This document shows positions 8,379 to 16,175 of a DNA stretch of 26,743 nt, in pieces (position 1 is the first letter of the stretch; the number at the start of each line of letters is the position of its first letter). Made by a program: the position numbers and the translations under genes. Below the pieces are notes generated by a model that was not told the DNA's origin, did no database searches, and saw nothing but the letters and a program-made list of their open reading frames with translations. The stretch lies in contig NVSW01000047.1 of the NCBI GenBank assembly GCA_002401365.1, forward strand, positions 1 through 26,743. Reading direction: 5' to 3'. Source of the stretch: Piscirickettsiaceae bacterium. GTDB taxonomy: Bacteria > Pseudomonadota > Gammaproteobacteria > Methylococcales > Cycloclasticaceae.

Positions 8379-8798
8379 GTGATCGATGCAATTATTTCAA
8401 TAAAACCACGGCATGTTGAAAATATTCTTAATGGTGTTAAAACCGTTGAATTAAGGACAAAAAATATCAATATGGCTATCGGTAGTAAGTTGTGGATTTA
8501 TACAACGTTACCTGTTGGGAAGGTTGAGGCTTCTGCTGAAATACAGTTTATAGAAACGTTACCTCCCAAGGAAATATGGAAAAAGCATGGCAAAAATATT
8601 TGTATTCCGAAAGAGGAATTTATGAACTATACAAAGGGACGAGGTGTTGTTACTGCAATTGGTTTAGTCGATGTCGAAAGTTTGTGTGGCTCTATATGTT
8701 TAAAGACAATGAGAGATTATGAAAAGGGGTTTCAGCCGCCACAGTTTATTTCAAAGCTTTATCCTGAACGCGAGTTGTACTCTGCTTTCTATGCTTAA
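8379..8798 (+). CDS. ASCH domain (PUA-fold) protein
   Basis: A 139-residue protein made of one ASCH domain, a PUA-related fold that usually binds RNA. The family signature is at the N-terminus: ISIKPRHVENILNGVKTVEL, with Lys21 and Arg26, followed by a SKLWIYTTLPVG strand. GTG at 8379 is chosen over GTG 8364 because GAGG (8366-8369) lies at correct spacing and the protein then starts just before the conserved strand. The start follows the upstream stop by one base, so the two genes are probably co-translated. The small ASCH enzyme YqfB hydrolyses N4-acetylcytidine using, as I recall, Lys21, Thr24 and Glu74. Here the lysine is kept but the Thr position is Glu24, so the same activity is uncertain. 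It could be the partner, antidote or RNA-guiding factor of the GNAT-PIN protein. Confidence 0.85.
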   Translation: MIDAIISIKPRHVENILNGVKTVELRTKNINMAIGSKLWIYTTLPVGKVEASAEIQFIETLPPKEIWKKHGKNICIPKEEFMNYTKGRGVVTAIGLVDVESLCGSICLKTMRDYEKGFQPPQFISKLYPERELYSAFYA

Positions 8799-8927
8799 TT
8801 TAATTCCCCCGCAAATATTGTTCCTTTGAATTGAGTAATTTAAAAACTGAAATTGGATTATTAAAAACAGGAAAGGGTATTTATGAGGGTATCTGTTTAG
8901 GTCGTAATTTAAAATACTCATTATAAT

Positions 8928-9027
8928 CAAGTTAATATGATGATTATTCGGTAGTCGCCGTCTACACCATTTACTGGTTCATTTAGAACCGAAAACCTCT
9001 TATAGCCCGCTTAACAGCGGGCTTTTT
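8928..9027 (+). ncRNA. Candidate small RNA ending in an intrinsic terminator
   Basis: About 100 bases between a TATAAT box (8922-8927) and a strong terminator, with two further hairpins: GTAG/CTAC around the TCGCCGT loop, and GGTTC-ATTTA-GAACC. There is no good -35 box, and I recognise no known RNA family. It could equally be the 3' end of the island transcript. Confidence 0.25.
9004..9027 (+). terminator. Rho-independent terminator
   Basis: AGCCCGC (9004-9010) and GCGGGCT (9017-9023) form a perfect 7-bp GC-rich stem with a TTAACA loop, followed by four more T. It probably ends transcription from the ASCH gene or from a short RNA upstream of it. Confidence 0.9.
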
Positions 9028-9161
9028 AATGCTTCACCGAGAAACTCTCGTGAACCACCTTCGTTCGAGACACATAGAAAACATATGTTTTTTTAACACA
9101 GCTTTCTTGCAATTTAGTTTTGGTAGCACGTTTAAAAAGCAAGCTGAGTTAAAGAGTTCTA

Positions 9162-9188
9162 TTGTTAGCTAATGTCTGACGTTATAAT
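9162..9188 (+). promoter_or_regulatory. Possible promoter for the DUF481 gene
   Basis: TTGTTA (9162-9167) and TATAAT (9183-9188) are separated by 15 bases, shorter than the usual 17. The -10 box is perfect. The predicted leader would be about 115 bases. Confidence 0.4.
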
Positions 9189-9308
9189 GTGTGGTTCTAA
9201 AAAAGGGCTCTGACAAAACCCAGCTTGGTCGCCCTCTGTCACTTATTTTCTTAAAAAAATAACTGTTTAATGAGGCATAATTTTATAAATGGAATTTATT
9301 TAAAAGCA

Positions 9309-10199
9309 ATGAAATCATCTAAACTTGTACTACTTCCCCTCCTTTTAGTTTGCTCTATAAGCCTTAATGCTGCAGAAATTATTTTGAATAATGGTGACAT
9401 TGTTCATGGTGACGTTGTTGAGCAAACAGATAACAGCATTGTGTTACAGCACCCCATCCTTGGCCGCTTGGTGATAGCTAATTCGCAAATTAAACCTACT
9501 GAGCTAGCGCCGGTTGATACCGGTCTATTTAATACCGGCTTTCTATCGGACTGGAAACGTTCTGCTGAATTTGGCATTAAAGGTAGTGAAGGTAATACCC
9601 GCAACATGAACATTCATGCTGGCGTACGATTACAAGTTGAAGATGAGGTGAAACGTTGGGATATTGATGCTGCTTATGACAGCAGTGAAGATGCCGGCGA
9701 ACAATCTCAAAACCAGTTCTTTGCTCGCTTTAATCGCGATTTCCTAAATGCCTCATCGACTCGCTTTTACTTTACCGAAGGCCGTTATGACTGGGATGAA
9801 TTCGAGGACTGGGATTACCGCCTTAGTATGGGTGGCGGTGTTGGCGATCAGTTAATTAAAACCGAAGATTGGCGAGTTCTTGGGCGCTTGGGTATCGGTG
9901 TTAGTAAAGAATTTGGTGGTGAGGATGCTGAATGGGTGCCTGAGGGTGTGTTAGGCATTGATAGTGTTTGGCACATTGCTGAACGCCATTCGTTAGAGAT
10001 TAAAAACACTCTGTACCCCAGCTTCAAAGATGTTGGAGAGTTCCGTAATATATCTGAATTAAACTGGTTAATTGGCTTAGATAGCCTTAAAGGTATTGAT
10101 CTAAAACTGGGTTTGAAAAATGAATTTGACTCTCAGTCATCTGGTGACTCAAGAAACAATGACTTTAAATATTATCTTGCACTTGTTATGGGGTTATAA
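9309..10199 (+). CDS. DUF481 family outer-membrane protein
   Basis: Secreted outer-membrane protein of the DUF481 (YdiY-like) family, 296 residues; biochemical role unknown. A signal peptide covers about residues 1-22 (MKSSKLVLLPLLLVCSISLN, then AAE). A short N-terminal module (IILNNGDIVHGDVV to IANSQI) is followed by the beta-rich region typical of the family. That region has alternating aromatic and polar strands (RSAEFGIKGSEGNT, FARFNRDF, TEGRYDWDEF) and ends in a strand with hydrophobic terminus LALVMGL, suiting insertion into the outer membrane. An in-frame ATG at 9270 would add 13 residues before the signal peptide, so 9309 is preferred. It appears monocistronic and borders the island. 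Confidence 0.88.
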   Translation: MKSSKLVLLPLLLVCSISLNAAEIILNNGDIVHGDVVEQTDNSIVLQHPILGRLVIANSQIKPTELAPVDTGLFNTGFLSDWKRSAEFGIKGSEGNTRNMNIHAGVRLQVEDEVKRWDIDAAYDSSEDAGEQSQNQFFARFNRDFLNASSTRFYFTEGRYDWDEFEDWDYRLSMGGGVGDQLIKTEDWRVLGRLGIGVSKEFGGEDAEWVPEGVLGIDSVWHIAERHSLEIKNTLYPSFKDVGEFRNISELNWLIGLDSLKGIDLKLGLKNEFDSQSSGDSRNNDFKYYLALVMGL

Positions 10200-10266
10200 A
10201 AGCAGCATTAGCTATATCTATAACGTGTCAGGACTGGATTTTCAACAAATTAAGTCAATAAAAGCG

Positions 10267-10272
10267 TATAAT
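10267..10272 (+). promoter_or_regulatory. -10 box of a probable deaD promoter
   Basis: A perfect TATAAT lies 74 bases before the deaD start. No clear -35 box sits at 17 bases; TTCAAC at 10241-10246 is 20 bases away. The resulting leader would be about 67 bases, and long leaders are common for cold-induced helicases. Confidence 0.4.
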
Positions 10273-10346
10273 GTGCGGATACATCCTACTAGCAGCATTT
10301 GTGTTTACAAGCAGATGCTAGCTCTACTTCTACGTTAAGGCTCAAA

Positions 10347-12143
10347 ATGACATCCCAAACGACCATAGGCTTCGCTGATTTAGCGTTGTCTAAACCTGTA
10401 ATGGACGCTCTAAAACGCATCGGTTACGAACAACCTTCTCCCATTCAAGCTGAAGCCATTCCGCATTTACTCGAAGGGCATGACCTTATTGGTACTGCGC
10501 AAACAGGCACGGGTAAAACAGCGGCATTTGCCTTGCCACTGTTATCCAAAATAAATTTAAAGAAAGCCGAGCCTCAGGTATTGGTACTGACACCAACTCG
10601 CGAACTTGCCATCCAAGTTGCAGAGGCGTTCAAAACATATGCCAGTGCAATGAAAGGCTTTAATGTGTTACCTATTTATGGTGGCCAGGCCATGGATACA
10701 CAGCTACGCCAACTTAAGCGTGGCGTGCATGTGGTGGTTGGCACACCTGGGCGTGTTATGGATCACCTAAGACGTAAAACACTTAAGCTCGATAATTTGC
10801 AGACCATTGTTTTAGATGAAGGCGATGAAATGTTACGCATGGGCTTTATTGATGACGTTGAATGGATTTTAGAACAAACCCCTTCAAAACGTCAGGTCGC
10901 TTTATTTTCTGCGACGATGCCTGCACCGATTCGTCGTGTTGCTGAAAAATATTTAAGCGCTCCAAAAGTCGTTAAGATTGTATCGAAAACGTCTACCGTA
11001 GAAACCATTGAGCAACGCTTTTGGATGGTTAGTGGTTTGCACAAATTAGATGCGCTAACGAGAATTCTTGAGGTTGAAGAGTTCGACGGCATTATTTTGT
11101 TTGTGCGCACCAAAGCACTCACTGTTGAATTAGCCGAGAAGCTAGAAGCCCGTGGCTATTCTGCTTCTGCCATTAATGGCGACATGACGCAAGCAAACCG
11201 CGAACGAACGATTGCTCAACTGAAAAATAGCAAGATTGATATTCTAGTCGCTACGGATGTCGCCGCTCGCGGCATTGATGTTAAGCGTATCAGCCACGTT
11301 ATAAATTACGACATCCCTTACGATACAGAAGCTTACGTTCACCGTATTGGCCGTACTGGACGTGCTGGAAGAACAGGTAAAGCTATTTTATTTGTTGCCC
11401 CTCGTGAGCGCCGCTTATTACGTGCGATTGAAAATGCTACGCGCCAACCGATCAAACCGATGGAGTTGCCAACGCGTGAGCAAGTTAACGAAAAACGCGC
11501 CAAACAATTCAAAGACAGCATTACTGAGGCGTTAACCAATAGTAAACTGGATTTTTTTCATCAAATCATCCAGTCTTATCTTGATGAACACGACACAGAC
11601 CCAGTTCAATTAGCCGGTGCACTAGCGTTTATAGCACAAAAGAGTAAGCCTTTAATGCTGCAAGAAAGCTCAAAAAAATTGTCTAAGGAAGGCAGAGGAC
11701 GTAGCGATGAAAAAGGTCAGCAACGTGAGCGCCCAACAAGAAGTAGAGACAGCAAATCACTTCGACCCAGTAAAGATGACTTGCCACGCAGCAAACGAGG
11801 CAATATACAGGTTCCCAAAGATAACTATCGCATTGGCGTAGGTAAAGACCATAACGTGACCCCGGGCGATATCGTCGGCGCTATTGCAAACGAAGCAGAT
11901 GTAGACCCACGTAATATTGGCCATATTGAAATACAAGGCGATCATAGCTATATTGAATTGCCTGTGGGGATGCCAAAAATAGTATTCCAAAGTCTTAAAA
12001 AAATACGGGTACGTAATCAGCCGTTAAATATTGAACTATCTGACCATGTGGCGAAACCAGCTGCCACGTCTGCTAAGTCAACAAAAACAAAGAAAAAAAC
12101 GTATACCAAAAAACCAAAAAAGAAGAAGAATAAAGTTTCTTAA
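10347..12143 (+). CDS. deaD: ATP-dependent DEAD-box RNA helicase DeaD/CsdA
   Basis: RNA helicase acting in ribosome assembly and RNA turnover, especially in the cold; 598 residues. The Q motif, AQTGTGKT (motif I), PTRELA, TPGR, SAT, ATDVAARGID and HRIGRTGRAG are all present. Motif II reads DEGD instead of DEAD (VLDEGDEMLRMGF), a single Ala-to-Gly change. After the helicase core comes a basic linker, then a DbpA-type RNA-binding domain (YRIGVGKDHNVTPGDIVGAI to KKIRVRNQPLNIEL) and a Lys-rich tail. ATG 10347 is chosen over 10299 because TAAGG (10336-10340) is well placed and the protein then begins just before the Q motif. slyX starts six bases after the stop, with rbgA next. Confidence 0.95.
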   Translation: MTSQTTIGFADLALSKPVMDALKRIGYEQPSPIQAEAIPHLLEGHDLIGTAQTGTGKTAAFALPLLSKINLKKAEPQVLVLTPTRELAIQVAEAFKTYASAMKGFNVLPIYGGQAMDTQLRQLKRGVHVVVGTPGRVMDHLRRKTLKLDNLQTIVLDEGDEMLRMGFIDDVEWILEQTPSKRQVALFSATMPAPIRRVAEKYLSAPKVVKIVSKTSTVETIEQRFWMVSGLHKLDALTRILEVEEFDGIILFVRTKALTVELAEKLEARGYSASAINGDMTQANRERTIAQLKNSKIDILVATDVAARGIDVKRISHVINYDIPYDTEAYVHRIGRTGRAGRTGKAILFVAPRERRLLRAIENATRQPIKPMELPTREQVNEKRAKQFKDSITEALTNSKLDFFHQIIQSYLDEHDTDPVQLAGALAFIAQKSKPLMLQESSKKLSKEGRGRSDEKGQQRERPTRSRDSKSLRPSKDDLPRSKRGNIQVPKDNYRIGVGKDHNVTPGDIVGAIANEADVDPRNIGHIEIQGDHSYIELPVGMPKIVFQSLKKIRVRNQPLNIELSDHVAKPAATSAKSTKTKKKTYTKKPKKKKNKVS

Positions 12144-12149
12144 GTAATT

Positions 12150-12353
12150 ATGCAAAAACGTATTACAGAACTTGAAATAAAAGTGGCTTACCAGGAAGAC
12201 ACGATTCAACAATTGGATCGGGTTATTTGCCAACAGCAAGATCAAATTGATACGCTAAGAAAACAGTTCCGGCAACTTACTGAAAGCGCCCAAGAACCTA
12301 ATGACAGCAAAGAGTTCTTATCTGCCATTGACGAGCGTCCGCCCCATTATTAA
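12150..12353 (+). CDS. slyX: SlyX family protein
   Basis: Small coiled-coil protein of 67 residues; the function of SlyX is not established. It has the family layout: a long heptad-type helix (ITELEIKVAYQEDTIQQLD through IDTLRKQFRQL), then a polar linker ending in the diagnostic PPHY. It lies six bases after deaD and 34 bases before rbgA, so all three are probably one transcript. Confidence 0.9.
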   Translation: MQKRITELEIKVAYQEDTIQQLDRVICQQQDQIDTLRKQFRQLTESAQEPNDSKEFLSAIDERPPHY

Positions 12354-12387
12354 TGCTGTTCGACCGCTAACTTTATAGACACTAAGT

Positions 12388-13308
12388 ATGAGCATAAATT
12401 GGTATCCAGGGCATATGCACAAAGCCCAAAAGGAGATTAAAAAAAGACTTCCCGACGTGGATATGTTTATAGAGGTGCTTGATGCAAGAATCCCATACAG
12501 CAGCGAAAACCCAATGCTGGCGAATATTCGTGGCAACAAGCCTTGCATCAAAATTTTAAATAAAACTGACTTGGCCGACGATGCTAAAACAAAAATTTGG
12601 CAAGATTACTTAGAACAGAAAAAAAATACCAAAACACTCGCGTTAAACTTACAACAACCTAATAAAACTGAACAAATATTTTCACTTTGTCGAAAGCTTG
12701 TGCCAAATAAAGGCACAAAGATCACCCCCATTACCTGCCTTATTACCGGCATTCCAAATGTAGGCAAGTCCACGTTAATCAACACCCTCGCGGGTAGAAG
12801 CATTGCAAAAACAGGCAATGAACCTGCTGTTACCCAAACTCAACAACGCATTGACTTGGGCAATAATATAATTTTATTTGATACCCCAGGCCTACTTTGG
12901 CCAAAAGTTGAAAATGAAGACAGTGGCTACCGCTTAGCTATTACAGGGGCCATTAAAGACACGGCTATTGAATATGACGACATTGCCTATTACGCCGCTG
13001 ATTACTTCTTAGAACATGCTCTTGCTGCTGTTACAAAAAGATATTCTTTAGAAGAACCCCCACGAGATGCAACCGCCCTACTACAAGCTATCGGCAAAAA
13101 AAGGGGTGCATTGATTAGCGGCGGACGAGTTGACCTAAACAAAAGTTCAGCGATATTTATTCATGATTATCGTAGCGGTACGTTGGGAAATTTCACTTTG
13201 GAAACACCCATTTCAATTGAAATTGAAATCGCTAAAACAGAAAAGATTATCGCCGAGAAATTAGCCAAGAAACAAGCTCGGAAAGCCAACTGGAAAAAGA
13301 AAAGATAA
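12388..13308 (+). CDS. rbgA: Ribosome biogenesis GTPase YlqF/RbgA
   Basis: Circularly permuted GTPase of the YlqF/RbgA family, 306 residues, which helps assemble the large ribosomal subunit. The permuted motif order is visible: WYPGHMHKA at the N-terminus, G4 NKTD (58-61), then G1 GIPNVGKST (121-129) and G3 DTPG (165-168). The C-terminal helical region ends in a Lys/Arg-rich tail (KKQARKANWKKKR) suited to rRNA contact. It follows deaD and slyX, and an RNA helicase next to a ribosome-assembly GTPase makes functional sense. Confidence 0.93.
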   Translation: MSINWYPGHMHKAQKEIKKRLPDVDMFIEVLDARIPYSSENPMLANIRGNKPCIKILNKTDLADDAKTKIWQDYLEQKKNTKTLALNLQQPNKTEQIFSLCRKLVPNKGTKITPITCLITGIPNVGKSTLINTLAGRSIAKTGNEPAVTQTQQRIDLGNNIILFDTPGLLWPKVENEDSGYRLAITGAIKDTAIEYDDIAYYAADYFLEHALAAVTKRYSLEEPPRDATALLQAIGKKRGALISGGRVDLNKSSAIFIHDYRSGTLGNFTLETPISIEIEIAKTEKIIAEKLAKKQARKANWKKKR

Positions 13309-13327
13309 GCCTAGTCATCAGCGGGCA

Positions 13328-13880
13328 CTAAGCCCTATTCCTATACCAATTAGCTAATAAAAAAATAAGCACCCCAGCAAATGCAAGGTAAAACATCCAT
13401 TTGTTTTGTTGTATAAATCCGGCTTCTAGCGCTTCAGCTTGAGCGTCTGCAACCTCAAATCTAAAAACACCTTCTTTTTTGTGCGAAGCCGTGTGTTTAT
13501 GTTTCGCCTGTGTATCAGCTTGGCGTACTAATAGCTTATATTGCCCTTTCTTAATCTCGTTGAAAGAGATATGCATGGATCCAGTCGGGTACAATTTTTT
13601 CCAATTAGAGACCTTTGCACGAGTCCACTTTCCGCGATAACGGCGTTAAAAATAGGCTTAAAATGCTCATTTACACTTGTAAACTGCGCTTTTTCGCCTC
13701 TTTTTCCTCGCCTAATGCGCCTACGGTTGGTGCTCTCACGAAAACTGACTCTCGTGCAAAGGTCTCAATTAGTGTTACTTCTATAAATTCTTCACCTACC
13801 TGCCTCTCCACAGTTACTGAAACTGGAATATATCGAAATTCCTCGCTAACAAAATCAACCACCATTTTGATTTGGATCAA
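13328..13880 (-). pseudogene. Broken paralogue of the adjacent C-terminally anchored periplasmic protein, split by a MITE
   Basis: Remnant of a gene related to its intact neighbour at 13911-14465. The upstream piece (MVVDFVSEEFRYIPVSVTVE) aligns with IVLDFMEEDLKKLPFALSIG of the neighbour. The downstream piece (LYPTGSMHISF, then a C-terminal membrane helix WMFYLAFAGVLIFLLANWY) aligns with LFPRGSMLLNF and its helix. The 159-bp element at 13608-13766 separates the pieces. Removing the element and one target copy still leaves a one-base frame error near a run of six A, so decay goes beyond the insertion. The part encoding a signal peptide is missing. Whether it was ever a full tandem duplicate is unknown. 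Confidence 0.7.
13608..13766. mobile_element. 159-bp MITE of the IS5 type
   Basis: The ends are inverted copies: GAGACCTTTGCACGAG at the left matches the reverse complement of the right end for 16 bases, then continues with a two-base gap. The flanks carry the direct repeat AATTA (13603-13607 and 13767-13771), the likely target duplication. No transposase is encoded, so it must be moved in trans. This end sequence is familiar to me from IS5-family elements, but the family assignment is from memory. Confidence 0.88.
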
Positions 13881-13902
13881 AATCTAACAAAAATTAGATT
13901 TT
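13879..13902. terminator. AT-rich stem-loop after the anchored periplasmic protein gene
   Basis: AAAATCTAA (13879-13887) and TTAGATTTT (13894-13902) form a 9-bp stem around CAAAAA. It lies just after the stop of the 13911-14465 gene. The stem is weak, with a single G-C pair, so termination activity is uncertain. Confidence 0.35.
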
Positions 13903-13910
13903 ATCTGCTC

Positions 13911-14465
13911 TCAATCACGATCTCTACTTACCCTTTTTATATATAGTATGTAGACAGCACCTAAAGCAAATAGTGCGATTACTAGCCATTTAACGACTTG
14001 TTGGGCACTAGATGGCTCCCTACTATTTGGGCTTTGTTCGCCTATATAAAAATCAAACTCTCTTGATGTATCATGGCCTTCTTTATCTAAAAACATCACT
14101 TTAGCACGATATTTTCCTGTTGTTTTAGGCGTAAAGTTCAACAACATGGAACCCCTAGGGAAAAGCCCTAAAGGTAAAGCAGCTAAAGGCTCTACCACCC
14201 CTGCATTGTCATAGCCGATTGATAAAGCAAACGGTAGTTTCTTTAAATCCTCTTCCATAAAATCAAGCACAATGGTTGTCTCTACAACATCAGGTGCATC
14301 TTGGCAAAATACCTCACCCTCATGTGTTGATGGCTGGTAAGCCGTAACGTGTATCGCGTGCTCTTCACCAATTTTAAGTGTGCAAGCACCGCCTTTGGTA
14401 TCAATATTGCCGTGCCCATACACAGCATTTGTGATAAAAAAAAGAAGTCCAATTATTAATTTCAT
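13911..14465 (-). CDS. Hypothetical periplasmic protein with C-terminal membrane anchor
   Basis: A 184-residue protein I cannot assign to a characterised family. A signal peptide spans about residues 1-17 (MKLIIGLLFFITNAVYG), then a His/Gly start, a mature domain with two cysteines (GACTLKIGEE and GEVFCQDAP) that could form a disulfide, and a beta-rich segment (LFPRGSMLLNFTPKTTGKYR) resembling FixH/YtkA-like immunoglobulin folds. A single membrane helix (VVKWLVIALFALGAVYILYI) precedes a short basic tail, so the domain would sit in the periplasm anchored to the inner membrane. ATG 14465 is preferred over an upstream TTG at 14477 because GGAGGG lies just before it and the signal peptide then begins correctly. 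It is divergent from nhaD and followed by a broken paralogue. Confidence 0.75.
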   Translation of the reverse strand: MKLIIGLLFFITNAVYGHGNIDTKGGACTLKIGEEHAIHVTAYQPSTHEGEVFCQDAPDVVETTIVLDFMEEDLKKLPFALSIGYDNAGVVEPLAALPLGLFPRGSMLLNFTPKTTGKYRAKVMFLDKEGHDTSREFDFYIGEQSPNSREPSSAQQVVKWLVIALFALGAVYILYIKRVSRDRD

Positions 14466-14593
14466 AAAACCCTCCAATATTTTTAGTTTTTTTTGATATA
14501 AATGCGTTGTAAAACGCCTTGGTAACAGATCAGCACATTATGATTATTCAACTACACTAAAACTTCTATTGTGTAAAAACCATTATTTTATAA

Positions 14594-14622
14594 TTGTTGA
14601 GCCGTTACAAGTTCATTATAAT
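14594..14622 (+). promoter_or_regulatory. Probable sigma-70 promoter of nhaD
   Basis: TTGTTG (14594-14599), a 17-base spacer and TATAAT (14617-14622). The leader to the nhaD start would be about 80 bases. It drives the nhaD-mobB-moeA-galE run. Confidence 0.6.
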
Positions 14623-14707
14623 ACCTAGCTTTACGTTGTTACCATAAGGAATCACTTTGTTTTCTTATATTCATGGTAAACAATAAATTCAACCTCAAGG
14701 ATGCCAA

Positions 14708-16153
14708 ATGAAGCCCATAACCCGTCTTGTAAGCCTTATTATTCTATTTTTGCCGTCACTAGCGTTTGCTGCTAGCACCGGAGAGCATACGCAACTTGAC
14801 CTCACTAGTCATATTGTTGGTTATATGGCCCTAGCCGTTTTTGTTTTGGCTTACACATTGGTTATTTTTGAAGAACAATTGCATTTGCGAAAATCCAAAC
14901 CCGTACTGTTAGCCGCCGGTATTATTTGGATTATGATTGCTATCGTATACCAACAACACGGTTTTGATGACGCCGCAGGAATCGCTATTAGGCATAACTT
15001 CCTAGAGTATGCGGAATTATTTTTCTTCTTGTTGGTCGCCATGACTTATATCAACGCTATGATCGAGCGTGGTGTTTTTGATGCCTTAAGAGGGTGGTTG
15101 ATAAAAAAAGGTTTTAGCTATAAGGCATTGTTCTGGTTACTTGGCATTCTTGCATTCTTTATTTCACCGGTTGCAGACAATTTAACGACTGCACTTATCA
15201 TGTGTACCGTTGCTTTAACGGTAGGTTCGAAAGCACCCAAATTTGTTGCTATTTCCTGCATAACGATTGTTGTTGGCGCTAATGCTGGTGGCGCATTTAG
15301 TCCATTTGGTGACATTACAACACTGATGGTGTGGCAAAAAGGCATTGTTGAATTCCATGAGTTCTTTGAGCTCTTTCTACCAGCTGTTGTTAACTTTTTG
15401 GTTCCTGCCGCTATCATGCATTTCTTCATCCCATCCGGTTCACCCGATGCTGTTGAAGGTGAAGAGCTTAGGATGAAGCGTGGTGGCATAATTATCGTCG
15501 TGCTATTTTTATTAACGATCGCTACCGCTGTTAGTTTCCATAACTTCCTACATTTGCCTCCTGCCATTGGCATGATGACTGGTTTAGCTTATTTGAAATT
15601 TTTTGGCTACTACCTAAAAAGAACAACCCACTTTGACACAATCCGCACCGAAGACCGTTTTGAAGAAGGTTTGGGCGCTGAAGAGAGTTACCCAACCGAC
15701 ACATCACAAAAAGGGTTTGATGTATTTGCAAAAGTTGCTGGAGCCGAGTGGGACACCTTGTTTTTCTTCTACGGTGTCATTATGGCCGTAGGTGGCCTTG
15801 GCTTTATTGGTTACCTAGGCATGGCATCAGAAGCCATGTACGGTCAATTAGGGCCAACAACAGCAAATATTATCGTTGGTGTACTGTCTGCGATTGTTGA
15901 TAATATCCCAGTCATGTTTGCTGTGTTAACTATGAACCCTGATATGTCACATGGGCAATGGCTATTAGTTACATTAACCGCTGGCGTTGGTGGCAGTTTA
16001 TTGTCTATTGGGTCTGCAGCTGGTGTTGCTTTAATGGGGCAAGCTCGTGGTATCTATACGTTTGCTTCACACCTTAAATGGACGCCCGTTATTGCACTCG
16101 GCTACATAGCGAGCATTTATGTCCATATGTGGGTCAATGCTTCTCATTTTTAA
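14708..16153 (+). CDS. nhaD: Na+/H+ antiporter NhaD
   Basis: Inner-membrane sodium:proton antiporter, 481 residues, which exports Na+ (and Li+) in exchange for protons. An N-terminal signal-like helix (residues 1-22) is followed by about a dozen hydrophobic segments. NhaD-type landmarks are present: EEQLHLRKSKPV after the first core helix, FFISPVADNLTTALIM, NAGGAFSPFGDITTLMVWQKG, VSFHNFLHLPPAIGMMTG and SAIVDNIPVMFA. The acidic and polar residues in these loops are those expected for ion binding. It has its own promoter, and mobB follows 22 bases later. It suits life in salt water. Confidence 0.95.
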   Translation: MKPITRLVSLIILFLPSLAFAASTGEHTQLDLTSHIVGYMALAVFVLAYTLVIFEEQLHLRKSKPVLLAAGIIWIMIAIVYQQHGFDDAAGIAIRHNFLEYAELFFFLLVAMTYINAMIERGVFDALRGWLIKKGFSYKALFWLLGILAFFISPVADNLTTALIMCTVALTVGSKAPKFVAISCITIVVGANAGGAFSPFGDITTLMVWQKGIVEFHEFFELFLPAVVNFLVPAAIMHFFIPSGSPDAVEGEELRMKRGGIIIVVLFLLTIATAVSFHNFLHLPPAIGMMTGLAYLKFFGYYLKRTTHFDTIRTEDRFEEGLGAEESYPTDTSQKGFDVFAKVAGAEWDTLFFFYGVIMAVGGLGFIGYLGMASEAMYGQLGPTTANIIVGVLSAIVDNIPVMFAVLTMNPDMSHGQWLLVTLTAGVGGSLLSIGSAAGVALMGQARGIYTFASHLKWTPVIALGYIASIYVHMWVNASHF

Positions 16154-16175
16154 ATACTAACATTGCAGCGGCCCT

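Larger units (their letters stand above)
8799..9308. other. Non-coding junction between the defence island and core genome
   Basis: About 510 bases without a convincing gene. It contains a -10-like TATAAT at 8922-8927, a hairpin GGTTCATTTAGAACC, a strong terminator (9004-9027), a small hairpin CGAGA-AAC-TCTCG (9038-9050), a 14-bp palindrome AAAACATATGTTTT (9079-9092) and a candidate promoter for the next gene. A 47-codon open frame at 9029-9172 has no ribosome site and starts in the terminator's T tract. No tRNA or attachment repeat was recognised. Confidence 0.6.

Noticed and set aside
8940..9000. Possible tRNA 3' end or attachment site (CTACACCA, GGTTC arm)
   Set aside because: No cloverleaf partner strands and no direct repeat elsewhere in the window.
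9029..9172. 47-codon open frame after the terminator
   Set aside because: Starts inside the terminator tail, lacks a ribosome site, and the product resembles nothing I know.
13615..13887. 90-codon + strand open frame through the MITE
   Set aside because: It crosses the element and the antisense pseudogene, with no ribosome site or recognisable product.
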